DNA from: Salegentibacter_A chungangensis
Lineage (GTDB): Bacteria > Bacteroidota > Bacteroidia > Flavobacteriales > Flavobacteriaceae
NCBI RefSeq assembly: GCF_042678405.1
Contig: NZ_JBHTLI010000001.1
Coordinates: 2,108,001-2,172,000 of the forward strand
Length of the DNA stretch: 64,000 nucleotides
Reading direction: 5' to 3'
Of the stretch, positions 43,825 through 52,742 are shown piece by piece; position 1 is the first letter of the stretch, and the number at the start of each line of letters is the position of its first letter. The notes below the pieces were generated by a model, which worked only from the letters and a program-made list of their open reading frames with translations, searched no databases and had not been told where the DNA came from. Position numbers and translations under genes: made by a program.

Positions 43825-44103
43825 TTAATCAATTTCTTCGTAATCGATATACTCCCCTACATTTTTATTGGAATTTCGCTTATTCTTGGGTTTCTTATCA
43901 ATGCTAATATCACCTTCTTTTTTTCCGGACTGGTACTGACCTGCCTGTTGCTTGAATTGCTGCTCAAACTTCCTTCCCATCTTCCTCATAAAATACTTCA
44001 GCAGAAGTGGCCCGAACCAGCGGATTAATATTTTAAAACCGAAGTATACTAACAGAACGATAAGAATCGTTTTAATTACTCCGGAAAATGATGCTTCGTA
44101 CAT
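43825..44103 (-). CDS. DUF4834 family small membrane protein
   Basis: A 92-residue protein with one or two N-terminal helices (about 8-35, IKTILIVLLVYFGFKILIRW), a basic segment RKMGRKFEQQFKQQAG, and a charged tail ending IDYEEID. It matches the DUF4834 family found in Bacteroidota. The ATG at 44103 (MYEASFSG) fits the family start. A longer frame to 44196 adds a poorly conserved segment. It lies 26 bases before YfhO, so it may be the first gene of that transcript. Confidence 0.85.
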   Translation of the reverse strand: MYEASFSGVIKTILIVLLVYFGFKILIRWFGPLLLKYFMRKMGRKFEQQFKQQAGQYQSGKKEGDISIDKKPKNKRNSNKNVGEYIDYEEID

Positions 44104-44117
44104 GTTTTTCCTTTTTG

Positions 44118-44125
44118 CAAAAATA
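44118..44125 (-). promoter_or_regulatory. -7 box of the DUF4834-YfhO run
   Basis: Minus-strand TATTTTTG fits TAnnTTTG, 14 bases before the DUF4834 ATG. Confidence 0.4.
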
Positions 44126-44180
44126 AAAAACAACAGGGAGTTTCGAAGTTTATTCGCTCCTAAAAAAATAATAATTCTCC

Positions 44181-44188
44181 TATCTTTG
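44181..44188 (+). promoter_or_regulatory. -7 box of the outer membrane transporter-like gene
   Basis: TATCTTTG is an exact TAnnTTTG match 21 bases before the ATG at 44210. Confidence 0.5.
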
Positions 44189-44209
44189 AGATACAAAACT
44201 CACCAGACT

Positions 44210-45163
44210 ATGCGAAAATTACAAGTACTTGTATTGCTGATTCTTGGCACAAGCTACACCATAAACGCTCAATATACCGAAACCCTAAACTCTAACCGCC
44301 CCGGAGAATCCCAGGGCGCCTTCGCTGTAGGTACCGGGGTTTATCAGCTGGAAGCCGGAGGTTTCTACGGAAACGACAAACACGCATTATACAAGACCAA
44401 TACCGATATTTACGGGGCAGATTACTCCCTGAGAGTCGGAGTGCTTACCGATATCCTCGAACTTAACTTTATGGGATCCTACCAGGCAGAAACCACAACT
44501 CTGAGAGTTGGCGGGTTTGATGAAGAATACAAGAGAAGTAACTTTCCTACCACGGTGATTGGTGCAAAGGCCTTATTGTATGATCCCTATAAAAATGCAG
44601 AAGACAAACCTAATTTATACAGCTGGAAAGCCAATCAGCGATTTAAGTGGAAGAAACTCATCCCTGCTATCTCGGTTTACGGAGGTGCCAATCTTAACTT
44701 CTGGGATAACCCTTACACACCGGAAGGAGAAGGCTCCATTAGCCCGAAAGCTGCAATTATAACCCAGAACAACTGGGGGCGCTGGGTACTGGTGCTCAAT
44801 TTTATTGCTGACAAGTTCACCGAAGAATACTCAACCTACCAGGGAATTGCGACCCTAACCCACGCTGTAACGCCTAGATTTGCTGTTTTCGGGGAGTTCC
44901 AGACGATAATCAGCGACCTGTATGCCGATGATCTTGCAAGGGCGGGAATGGCTTACCTGTTAACTAAAAATCTGCAGGTAGATGTTTCTGGTCTGGTCAA
45001 CTTTAAAGATACTCCTGAACGCTGGCAGGTAGCCGGCGGATTATCTTACAGGCTCGATTTTCACGAAGAGCAGGAATATAGCGGAGAGGCTACTCAATCT
45101 GAAAAAAGAAGACGTTCGAGATCTGAAAAAAGGGGATTCTTTAGAAGGAAAAATAAGAATTAA
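44210..45163 (+). CDS. transporter-like outer membrane protein (MetA-pathway/phenol-degradation-like)
   Basis: A 317-residue exported beta-barrel-type protein. A signal peptide (about 1-20, ending TINAQ) is followed by amphipathic strands such as SNRPGESQGAFAVGTGVYQLEAGGFYG and a terminal YRLDFHEEQE, then a basic, charged tail RRRSRSEKRGFF (about 298-314). Homologues are often labelled transporter or phenol degradation protein (MetA) without biochemical proof. A longer frame from 43952 overlaps DUF4834 and is not used. It is monocistronic. Confidence 0.85.
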   Translation: MRKLQVLVLLILGTSYTINAQYTETLNSNRPGESQGAFAVGTGVYQLEAGGFYGNDKHALYKTNTDIYGADYSLRVGVLTDILELNFMGSYQAETTTLRVGGFDEEYKRSNFPTTVIGAKALLYDPYKNAEDKPNLYSWKANQRFKWKKLIPAISVYGGANLNFWDNPYTPEGEGSISPKAAIITQNNWGRWVLVLNFIADKFTEEYSTYQGIATLTHAVTPRFAVFGEFQTIISDLYADDLARAGMAYLLTKNLQVDVSGLVNFKDTPERWQVAGGLSYRLDFHEEQEYSGEATQSEKRRRSRSEKRGFFRRKNKN

Positions 45164-45164
45164 C

Positions 45165-45198
45165 AAAAAAGCCCGGAATAAAATTCCGGGCTTTTTTT
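45165..45198. terminator. bidirectional terminator
   Basis: GCCCGGAA (45171-45178) and TTCCGGGC (45184-45191) with a 5-base loop, framed by six A and seven T, lie between the transporter-like gene (+) and the oxoamine synthase (-). Confidence 0.92.
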
Positions 45199-45219
45199 AT
45201 GTTTGATTTAGACTTATAA

Positions 45220-46485
45220 CTAAGCTTTCTCGTTCATTGAAGCCTCTACAGAAGCCGAAAGCCTTTTATAGGTTCCATTCTCCAGTCTTTCCCTGATAGC
45301 TGAAAAGGCATCAAGGGTTTCTTCCACATCCTGAAGGGTATGAGTTGCTGTAGGAATCATTCTCAACAGAATAAGTCCTTTAGGAATTACAGGATAAACA
45401 ACTATCGAGCAGAACACTCCGTGGTTTTCCCTAAGGTCTTTAACCAAAGCCATAGCCTCAGGAATGCTTCCTTTCAGATAAACCGGGGTAACACAACTCT
45501 GCGTGGTTCCTATGTCAAATCCACGATCCTTAAGACCATTCTGAAGCGCATTCACATTCTCCCAAAGCTTGTTCTTAAGCTCTGGCATAGTTCTAAGCAT
45601 TTCAAGACGCTTACGGGCACCAACCACCAACTGCATTTGCAGAGATTTGGCGAACATCTGTGAACGCAGGTTATATTTTAGGTAATCTATGATCTCTTTA
45701 TCTGATGCTATAAATGCACCGGTACTGGCCATAGACTTCGCAAAAGTGGCGAAATAAACGTCAATCTCATCCTGAACGCCCTGCTCCTCACCTGCTCCGG
45801 CTCCTGTTTTTCCAAGAGTTCCAAATCCGTGAGCATCGTCTACGAATAACCTGAAGTTGTATTTTTTCTTAAGCTCAACGATCTCTTTCAGTTTTCCCTG
45901 CTCACCGCGCATTCCGAAAACTCCTTCAGAAATAAGAAGGATTCCTCCTCCGGTCTGTTCAGCGATCTTGGTGGCACGCTTAAGATTCTTCTCGATACTT
46001 TCCATATCGTTATGCTTGTAGGTAAAACGCTGACCAAGGTGTAATCTTACCCCGTCAATAATGCAGGCGTGTGCGTCTACATCATAAACAATAACATCGG
46101 CCTTGGAAACCAAAGCATCAATAGTGGAAACCATTCCCTGGTAACCGAAATTCAATAAATAAGCAGATTGTTTGTGTACAAAAGAAGCCAGCTCGTCCTG
46201 CAATTTCTCGTGAAGGTCCGTATGACCACTCATCATTCTCGCTCCCATAGGATAAGCTGAACCGTATTCTGCTGCTGCTTCGGCATCCACTTTGCGCACT
46301 TCCGGGTTATTGGCAAGCCCCAGGTAATCGTTCACACTCCAGGTGATCACTTCTTTACCTCTGAATTTCATTCGGTTAGAAATAGGTCCTTCCAGCTTTG
46401 GAAATACAAAATATCCTTCTGCCTGTTCAGCCCATTTTCCCAAGGGTCCCTTATCCTTATATATTTTATCAAATAAATCTCTCAT
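45220..46485 (-). CDS. alpha-oxoamine synthase (serine palmitoyltransferase/KBL-like), candidate cysteate acyltransferase
   Basis: A 421-residue PLP enzyme of the family containing serine palmitoyltransferase, AONS and KBL. The Schiff-base lysine lies in TFAKSMASTGAF (about residue 252), with DVDAHACIIDGVRLH near 127 (PLP-stacking His) and FVDDAHGFGTLGKTGAG near 211. It decarboxylatively joins an amino acid and an acyl thioester. In Flavobacteriaceae one such enzyme makes the capnine/sulfonolipid backbone from cysteate, others make sphingolipid bases. I favour the sulfonolipid role because a cysteine-synthase-fold gene lies directly upstream, but this is inference. It has its own strong promoter. 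Confidence 0.9.
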   Translation of the reverse strand: MRDLFDKIYKDKGPLGKWAEQAEGYFVFPKLEGPISNRMKFRGKEVITWSVNDYLGLANNPEVRKVDAEAAAEYGSAYPMGARMMSGHTDLHEKLQDELASFVHKQSAYLLNFGYQGMVSTIDALVSKADVIVYDVDAHACIIDGVRLHLGQRFTYKHNDMESIEKNLKRATKIAEQTGGGILLISEGVFGMRGEQGKLKEIVELKKKYNFRLFVDDAHGFGTLGKTGAGAGEEQGVQDEIDVYFATFAKSMASTGAFIASDKEIIDYLKYNLRSQMFAKSLQMQLVVGARKRLEMLRTMPELKNKLWENVNALQNGLKDRGFDIGTTQSCVTPVYLKGSIPEAMALVKDLRENHGVFCSIVVYPVIPKGLILLRMIPTATHTLQDVEETLDAFSAIRERLENGTYKRLSASVEASMNEKA

Positions 46486-46507
46486 CGATGGTTTTTTATA
46501 AGAGCCG

Positions 46508-46540
46508 CAAAAATACTTAAAAATGACTCAATTGTACAAA
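46508..46540 (-). promoter_or_regulatory. promoter of the oxoamine synthase gene
   Basis: Minus-strand TTTG (forward 46537-46540) and TATTTTTG (forward 46508-46515) with a 21-base spacer match the Bacteroidota consensus exactly, 22 bases before the ATG. Confidence 0.75.
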
Positions 46541-46565
46541 GTTATTTTAAAAACACCAAGTTGCT

Positions 46566-46613
46566 AATAAATAAAGAAGCATCCTTAAAACCAAGGATGC
46601 TTCTTTATTTATT
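46566..46613 (-). terminator. long perfect hairpin after the cysteine-synthase-like gene
   Basis: Arms 46566-46586 and 46593-46613 are exact complements over 21 bases with a 6-base loop (core AAGCATCCTT / AAGGATGCTT). It lies 20 bases after the stop of the cysteine-synthase-like gene. Confidence 0.85.
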
Positions 46614-46632
46614 TTCAGAATTCATTAAGCTT

Positions 46633-47673
46633 TTACTTTATAATCTGTATGGTTTCTGCTTCGGCCTCGTTCTTTGTGTCGAAAAAACCCTGCTGATTCA
46701 TCCAGTCATCACTGTATATTTTACCCATATAACGGGAACCGTGATCCGGAAATATTACCACCACTTTGCTGTTCTGGTCAAATTCACCTTCTTCAGCGAG
46801 CTGTTTTAAGCCCTGCGTGGCTGCTCCACTGGTATAGCCAACAAAAAGACCTTCGGTCTTAGCAAGTTCACGTGCGGTATGAGCACTGTCTTCATCGCTC
46901 ACCTTCACGAATTTATCAATAATATCGAAATCGGTGGCAGTTGGTATTAAATTCTTCCCAAGGCCTTCGATCCGGTAGGGATAAATTTCCGCAGAATCGA
47001 ATTCTTTGGTTTCGTGATATTTTTTCAAAACCGATCCGTAAGCATCGATACCGATGATCTTAATATTCGGATTTTGTTCTTTCAGATACCTTGCGGTCCC
47101 CGAAATTGTACCTCCTGTCCCACTGCAGGCTATTAAATGGGTAATCTCCCCATTGGTCTGTTTCCATATTTCAGGACCGGTACTGTTAAAATGAGCATCG
47201 ATATTCAGCTCATTGAAGTACTGGTTGATATAAACAGAACCTTTGGTCTCCTCGTGAAGACGTTTAGCTACCTGGTAGTAGGATCTCGGGTCATCGGCTG
47301 AAACGTGGGCAGGGCAAACATAAACCTTGGCTCCCATAGTTTTCAGCATATCTATCTTATCATTTGAAGCTTTGGAACTTACCGCCAGGATGCAGTCATA
47401 ACCCTTGATCACACTCACCATGGCGATACTAAAGCCCGTATTGCCGGAGGTAGTTTCGATAATAGTGTTACCTGGTTTAAGGATTCCTTTTCTCTCAGCC
47501 TCTTCAATGATATAAAGGGCGATCCGATCTTTAGCAGAGTGACCGGGATTGAAGGCTTCTACTTTGGCGAAATACTCACCTTTCAGGCCTTCTGTGATTT
47601 TGTTAAGCTGTATGAGGGGCGTATTCCCTATAAGTTGTAATACGTTGTCATACACTTGCAACTCTTCTTTCAT
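46633..47673 (-). CDS. cysteine-synthase-fold PLP enzyme, candidate cysteate synthase
   Basis: A 346-residue fold type II PLP enzyme of the CysK/CBS family without haem or CBS regulatory domains. The lysine lies in NPGHSAKDRIALYI (about residue 49), the cofactor loop is TTSGNTGFS (about 78-86) and the phosphate loop is ACSGTGGTISGTARY (about 182-196). Its normal product would be cysteine, cystathionine or, with sulfite, cysteate. The loop NPGHS instead of NAGGS and its place before the oxoamine synthase make cysteate synthase plausible; plain cysteine or cystathionine synthase remains possible. Confidence 0.85.
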   Translation of the reverse strand: MKEELQVYDNVLQLIGNTPLIQLNKITEGLKGEYFAKVEAFNPGHSAKDRIALYIIEEAERKGILKPGNTIIETTSGNTGFSIAMVSVIKGYDCILAVSSKASNDKIDMLKTMGAKVYVCPAHVSADDPRSYYQVAKRLHEETKGSVYINQYFNELNIDAHFNSTGPEIWKQTNGEITHLIACSGTGGTISGTARYLKEQNPNIKIIGIDAYGSVLKKYHETKEFDSAEIYPYRIEGLGKNLIPTATDFDIIDKFVKVSDEDSAHTARELAKTEGLFVGYTSGAATQGLKQLAEEGEFDQNSKVVVIFPDHGSRYMGKIYSDDWMNQQGFFDTKNEAEAETIQIIK

Positions 47674-47770
47674 AAAATGAAGTTCTTTACAAAATTAGGT
47701 TTACATACTTTCGGGCTTAGGCCATAAAGTTTACTGCAAAAACCGCTCAAAGTTAAGGCAAATATTTTAA

Positions 47771-49900
47771 TTATTCCCTAATCCCTTCCAAATCGAGCAA
47801 AAAGGCATACTCTTCGGCAACTTCCCTCAAGGCTTCAAATCTTCCTGAAGCCCCACCGTGTCCTGCCTCCATATTGGTATGAAATAAAAGGATATTATTA
47901 TCGGTTTTCAGCTCTCTTAATTTAGCGACCCATTTGGCCGGCTCCCAGTATTGCACCTGCGAATCGTGTAGTCCCGTAGTTACCAGCATATTCGGATAAT
48001 CCTGGGCTACCACATTATCGTAAGGAGAATAACTCATCATGTAATCATAATATTCCTTGTTGTTGGGATTTCCCCATTCGTCATATTCTCCCGTAGTTAG
48101 CGGGATACTATCATCAAGCATCGTAGTCACAACATCTACAAAGGGAACCGCTGCTATCACGCCGTTATAAAGCTCCGGAGCCATATTTACCACAGCACCC
48201 ATAAGCAATCCCCCTGCTGATCCACCCATTGCGTAAAGATGATCTGGCGAAGTATATTTCTGCTCGATCAGATATTTTGAAACATCAATATAATCGGTAA
48301 ATGTATTGCATTTACTGAATAGCTTTCCATCCTCATACCAGTTACGACCCAGGTACTCCCCTCCCCTGATATGAGCAATTGCATAAATGAACCCACGATC
48401 CAACAGACTCAACCTTACAGTTGAAAAATAAGGGTCTATAGTAGAACCGTAAGAACCATAAGCGTACTGCAGCAACGGATTGGTTCCATCCAGTTTGATG
48501 CCTTTTCGGTATACAAGGCTCACCGGTATCTTCGTGCCGTCTTCGGCCGTTGCCCAAATCCTTTCTGAAGTATAATTCTCTTTATTGAATTTTCCTCCCA
48601 ACACTTCCTGCTCCTTTAATACGGTCTTTTCTTTGGTCTCCATATTATAATCTACAACCGAAGTGGGCGTGGTCAGGGAGTTATAGGTATATCTAAGTAT
48701 ATCCGTATCGAAGGCGGGGTTTATTGAAGTATATGCAGTATAGGTCTCATTATCGAACGGAATATAATGTTCCCCGCTATTATCCCACCTGATGATCCTG
48801 ATCTTGTTAAGCCCGTTGTTCCTTTCGCTCACCACCAGATACTTCTTGAAGATATCGATATCTTCAAGCAGGTAATCTTCCCTGTGAGGGATCACATCTA
48901 CCCAATGCTCTTTTTCAGTCTTATCTAGTGGGGTTTTCATCAGTTTAAAGTTCACCGCCTTATCCTTATTGGTAAGCACATAAAAATGGTCCCCGTAATG
49001 CGAAATACTATACTCCAGTCCCCGTTCCCTGGGTTGGAATACCTTGAATTCTCCTTCAGGATTATCGGCCTTTAATATCCGGTATTCAGTGGTTAGAGTA
49101 CTCCCTGAACCTATGATAATATATTCCCTGGACTTCGATTTATAGACATAAGTGCCGAAGGTTTCGTCGGTTTCTTCAAACACCAGTTCATCTTTGGCCG
49201 GGTCGGTACCCAATACGTGCTTATAAATCCTATAAGGCCGCAGCGTGGTCTCATCTTTCTTGGAGTAAAACAGGGTTTTGTTATCAGCTGCCCAGGTAGA
49301 GCCCCCGGTGGTATTCTCTATCTTCTCATCATAGATCTCTCCTGTCTCAAGATTCTTAACCTGGATGGTGTATTTACGACGGCTTAGGGTATCCACGCCA
49401 AAAGCTACGAGTTTGTTATCCGGACTTACGTTAAGGCCACCAAGACTGTAATAGTCGAAGCCTTCAGCCATTTCATTTACATTGAAGAGCACTTCTTCAC
49501 CGGCCTGGAGATCCCTTTTCTTTCTTGAGTATATAGGATAATCCTTACCTTTTTCGAAACGGGTAAGATACCAGTATCCGTTCAGTTTATAAGGCACAGA
49601 CTTATCATCTTCCTTTATCCTGCCTTTCATTTCATTAAACAGTTCCTCCTGAAGTTGCTTGGTATGAGCCGTCATCTGCTCATTATATTCATTCTCCTCA
49701 TTCAGATAATTAGTCACCTCCGGATTCTCTCTTTCATTCATCCAGTAATAATTATCAACCCGAACATCCCCGTGGATCTCCAGTTTCTTCTCAATTTTTT
49801 TCGCTTTTGGAGGTAAAATCTCTTTTTTCAAATCGTTCTGTTTTTGAGCAAGGGCAAAGGTAAAGTTTCCAAATAGAATAATAAATATTAGATACTTCAT
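47771..49900 (-). CDS. S9 family prolyl oligopeptidase (oligopeptidase B-like)
   Basis: A 709-residue exported serine peptidase. A signal peptide (about 1-18) precedes a beta-propeller N-terminal part (about 75-430) and an alpha/beta hydrolase domain. The triad is visible: Ser in YAMGGSAGGLLMGA (about residue 556), Asp in GLHDSQVQYW (about 641) and His in EAGHGGASGR (about 678). It cleaves short peptides, mostly after basic or proline residues in this family. It stands alone between the cysteine-synthase-like gene and ybaB. Confidence 0.94.
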   Translation of the reverse strand: MKYLIFIILFGNFTFALAQKQNDLKKEILPPKAKKIEKKLEIHGDVRVDNYYWMNERENPEVTNYLNEENEYNEQMTAHTKQLQEELFNEMKGRIKEDDKSVPYKLNGYWYLTRFEKGKDYPIYSRKKRDLQAGEEVLFNVNEMAEGFDYYSLGGLNVSPDNKLVAFGVDTLSRRKYTIQVKNLETGEIYDEKIENTTGGSTWAADNKTLFYSKKDETTLRPYRIYKHVLGTDPAKDELVFEETDETFGTYVYKSKSREYIIIGSGSTLTTEYRILKADNPEGEFKVFQPRERGLEYSISHYGDHFYVLTNKDKAVNFKLMKTPLDKTEKEHWVDVIPHREDYLLEDIDIFKKYLVVSERNNGLNKIRIIRWDNSGEHYIPFDNETYTAYTSINPAFDTDILRYTYNSLTTPTSVVDYNMETKEKTVLKEQEVLGGKFNKENYTSERIWATAEDGTKIPVSLVYRKGIKLDGTNPLLQYAYGSYGSTIDPYFSTVRLSLLDRGFIYAIAHIRGGEYLGRNWYEDGKLFSKCNTFTDYIDVSKYLIEQKYTSPDHLYAMGGSAGGLLMGAVVNMAPELYNGVIAAVPFVDVVTTMLDDSIPLTTGEYDEWGNPNNKEYYDYMMSYSPYDNVVAQDYPNMLVTTGLHDSQVQYWEPAKWVAKLRELKTDNNILLFHTNMEAGHGGASGRFEALREVAEEYAFLLDLEGIRE

Positions 49901-49927
49901 ATCGGCTGGTTTAATGCTGTAATTTAG

Positions 49928-49935
49928 TAAATTTG
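49928..49935 (+). promoter_or_regulatory. -7 box of ybaB
   Basis: TAAATTTG fits TAnnTTTG, 26 bases before the ATG at 49962. Confidence 0.5.
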
Positions 49936-49961
49936 CCTTTTAGTCATTAAAAAAGAATACT

Positions 49962-50285
49962 ATGTTTGGAGATATGATGGGTATGATGAATAAAATCAAG
50001 GAAACCCAGGAAAAAGTAGAAGCGACCAAAGAACGCCTTAAAGGGGTTTTAATCGATGAAGAATCAAACGATGGTCTTTTAAAAGTTACCATTACCGCTA
50101 CCCGCGAGATCAAGAATATTTCGGTAGCCGATGAATTGATGGAAGATAAGGAACAACTGGAAGATTACCTTGTTCTCACGCTCAATAAGGCCATTGCAAG
50201 AGCCACGGAAGTAAACGAAGCTGAACTTGGTGCTGTTGCCAAGGACGGGATGCCTGATATTCCCGGGCTGGATATGTTCAAATAA
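49962..50285 (+). CDS. YbaB/EbfC family nucleoid-associated protein
   Basis: A 107-residue DNA-binding protein of the YbaB family. It starts MFGDMMGMMNKIKETQEKVEATKERL, a long helix, followed by a beta core (LLKVTITATREIKNISVADEL) and a C-terminal helix with NKAIARATEVNEAEL. Dimers bind DNA without strong sequence preference. In many bacteria it is linked to recR or dnaX, but not here. Confidence 0.93.
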   Translation: MFGDMMGMMNKIKETQEKVEATKERLKGVLIDEESNDGLLKVTITATREIKNISVADELMEDKEQLEDYLVLTLNKAIARATEVNEAELGAVAKDGMPDIPGLDMFK

Positions 50286-50302
50286 CATCCGTAAAACCAT
50301 AC

Positions 50303-50340
50303 AAAGAAACCCGGCAGATCGATCTGCCGGGTTTCTTTTT
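50303..50340. terminator. bidirectional terminator (36-base palindrome)
   Basis: A perfect palindrome at 50303-50338 centred on AGATCGATCT, with a GC-rich CCCGGC section, ends in a T-run. It lies between ybaB (+) and threonine aldolase (-). Confidence 0.9.
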
Positions 50341-50356
50341 TTAAACATTACAGGAT

Positions 50357-51385
50357 TCAGAGTTTAATATTATCCAGAACATCGAGGAATCTCTGGTGCA
50401 TTTCTTCTGAATAATCCAGATGGGTCACGATCCTCAGTTTCCCCTGGCCCATATTGCTTATCCTGATATTATTCTTTTCCAGCTGTTTCATAAAACCTGC
50501 TTCATCTGAAGCCTTCTTCAAATAAAAGATAATGATGTTGGTCTCTACAGGCTCTACTTCCTCTACATAAGCCTGATCAGCCAGGGTCTCTCCTATTTCT
50601 GAAGCTCTTTTATGGTCTATACTAAGACGTTCTACATGATTATCTAAAGCATAAACTCCGGCGGCGGCCATAAACCCGATCTGACGCATTCCGCCGCCCA
50701 GTACCTTGCGCACTCTTATGGCATTCTGCATTAGATCTTTATTTCCAATCAATACAGATCCCATAGGAGTCCCAAGGCCTTTAGACAAACACACAGAAAT
50801 GGTATCAAAGAGTTTTCCATAATCCTTAGGGTCCTCATTTTTAGCAACAAGAGCGTTAAATAATCTTGCCCCATCCAGGTGAAGTCCTAGTCCGTGCTTA
50901 TTACACAGCTTTCTTATCTTTTTGACCTCATTCATATCGTAGCAGGCTCCTCCTCCTTTGTTGGTGGTATTTTCCAAACATACGAGGCTGGTTAAGGGAC
51001 TATGGTAGAAATCGGGAGGATTAATGCTCTCCTCCACCTGTTCGCAGGTGATCATTCCGCGATCCCCGTCTACAAGTTTACAGGATACCCCGCTATTAAA
51101 GGAAACTCCCCCCCCTTCATAATTATAAACGTGGGCCCATTTATCACAAATTAACTGCTCGGCCGGTTGGGTATGAAGTTTTATCGCTGCCTGGTTGGCC
51201 ATACTCCCTGTAGGAAAGAAAAGCGCTTCATCTTTCCCGAACATCCTGGCAAGCTTTTGCTCCAGTTCATTTACCGTGGGATCTTCCTTATAGACATCGT
51301 CGCCAACTTCAGCTCCCATAATTGCCTGCAACATTCCTTTGGTTGGTCTTGTAACCGTATCGCTTCTAAGATCTATTTCTTTCAT
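50357..51385 (-). CDS. ltaE: low-specificity L-threonine aldolase
   Basis: A 342-residue PLP enzyme splitting threonine or allo-threonine to glycine and acetaldehyde. Conserved are the N-terminal MKEIDLRSDTVTRPT, FPTGSMANQAA (about 77-87) and HLDGARLFNA (about 165-174), and the cofactor lysine in CLSKGLGTPMGSVL (about residue 200). Length is typical. It is convergent with ybaB and divergent from prfB. Confidence 0.95.
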   Translation of the reverse strand: MKEIDLRSDTVTRPTKGMLQAIMGAEVGDDVYKEDPTVNELEQKLARMFGKDEALFFPTGSMANQAAIKLHTQPAEQLICDKWAHVYNYEGGGVSFNSGVSCKLVDGDRGMITCEQVEESINPPDFYHSPLTSLVCLENTTNKGGGACYDMNEVKKIRKLCNKHGLGLHLDGARLFNALVAKNEDPKDYGKLFDTISVCLSKGLGTPMGSVLIGNKDLMQNAIRVRKVLGGGMRQIGFMAAAGVYALDNHVERLSIDHKRASEIGETLADQAYVEEVEPVETNIIIFYLKKASDEAGFMKQLEKNNIRISNMGQGKLRIVTHLDYSEEMHQRFLDVLDNIKL

Positions 51386-51573
51386 TCAATTTTAAATTTT
51401 ATTGGTTCAGTGTAAAAATCGGGACTCCACCTTAGATTCACTGGTTTTCAAACCCCTAGACCGGTCGGCCGTTTTCACTGTAATTCTTCAGAAGTCTAAA
51501 ACTATAAAATAATCGTTAAATACTTTCGGAGAGGCCAGGTAAATTCTATTTTTACATTCAAAAATCACAGAAA

Positions 51574-52672
51574 ATGATCACAACCGAGCAGATCAAGGAT
51601 CTTAGAGAGCGCCTGGGTGCGTTAAGGAGGTATCTTTGACATTGATGCCAAGAAAATAGAAATCACCAATCTCGAAGAGAAAACCTTTGCCCCCGATTTC
51701 TGGGATGACCCTAAAAAGGCTGAGCTTATAATGAAAGAAGTGAATGCCGAGAAAAAATGGGTTGAGGATTACGAAAAAGCTGAAACTTTCGTCGATGACC
51801 TGGAGGTGATCTACGAGTTTTACAAAGAAGACGAAGCTTCAGTTGAAGATGTGGAAGACAGGAATGACAAGGCTTTAGACCTTATCGAGAAGCTGGAATT
51901 CAAGAATATGCTTTCTGAAGAAGGTGACAATCTGAGCGCGGTACTCCAGATCACTGCCGGTGCCGGAGGTACAGAAAGCTGTGACTGGGCTGAAATGCTG
52001 ATGCGGATGTACCTAATGTGGGCCGAGAAAAACGGTTATAAGATCAGGGAGCTCAATTATCAGGCCGGAGAAGTTGCGGGAATCAAAACCGTAACCCTTG
52101 AAATTGAAGGAGAATATTCCTTTGGCTGGCTTAAAGGTGAGAACGGCGTGCATCGCCTGGTTCGTATTTCGCCTTTTGACAGCAATGCGAAAAGACATAC
52201 TTCTTTTGCTTCGGTATACGTATATCCGCTGGCAGATGAAAGCATAGAAATAGAGATCAATCCTTCAGAGATCTCCTGGGAGACTATGCGGGCTTCGGGA
52301 GCCGGAGGGCAAAATGTGAACAAGGTGGAGACCGCCGTGCGTTTGCGCCACGCCCCTACCGGTATCGTTGTCGAGAATTCAGAAACCCGTTCCCAGCTGG
52401 AAAATAAGAATAAAGCAATGCAGTTGCTTAAAAGTCAGCTTTATGAGATCGAGCTTCAGAAGCAACAGGCTCAGAAACGGGAGATCGAGGATTCCAAGAT
52501 GAAGATCGAATGGGGATCGCAAATAAGGAATTATGTAATGCACCCCTACAAACTTGTAAAGGATGTAAGAACGGGTGAAGAGACCGGGAATGTAGACGAT
52601 GTTATGGATGGCGGGATTGACCGGTTCCTGAAGGCCTATCTTATGATGATGGGACAACGGGAAGAAGATTAA
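51574..52672 (+). CDS. prfB: peptide chain release factor 2 with programmed +1 frameshift
   Basis: Release factor for UGA and UAA stops. Translation starts at ATG 51574 and runs 21 codons to an in-frame TGA at 51637-51639, where a +1 shift continues the frame at GAC 51638, giving about 365 residues. Key parts are the UGA-recognition SPF motif in RISPFDSNA and the peptide-release loop GAGGQNVNKVETAVRLRH. The internal stop is itself UGA, the codon RF2 reads, so the gene controls its own level. No other gene shares the transcript with certainty. Confidence 0.97.
51619..51640 (+). promoter_or_regulatory. prfB programmed frameshift site
   Basis: AGGAGG (51625-51630), then TAT CTT TGA C (51631-51640), is the classical prfB recoding signal: an internal Shine-Dalgarno-like sequence three bases before the slippery CTT, and a UGA stop followed by C, a poor termination context. 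Confidence 0.95.
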
Positions 52673-52742
52673 AGACTAACGAAAGTCATTTTATTTTTAA
52701 ATAATTATTGCTTATTTTAAAACTGAAAAAATTTAGAAAAAG

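Noticed and set aside
43952..44209. 86-codon N-terminal extension of the transporter-like outer membrane protein
   Set aside because: It overlaps DUF4834 and would bury a good signal peptide; the ATG at 44210 follows a TAnnTTTG box.
44240..44260. TTGGCACAAGC resembling a sigma-54 site
   Set aside because: It is inside a signal-peptide coding region and the -12 element is missing.
51574..51639. Early stop in prfB suggesting a pseudogene
   Set aside because: The CTT TGA C site with an upstream AGGAGG is the known programmed frameshift, and the rest of the frame is intact.
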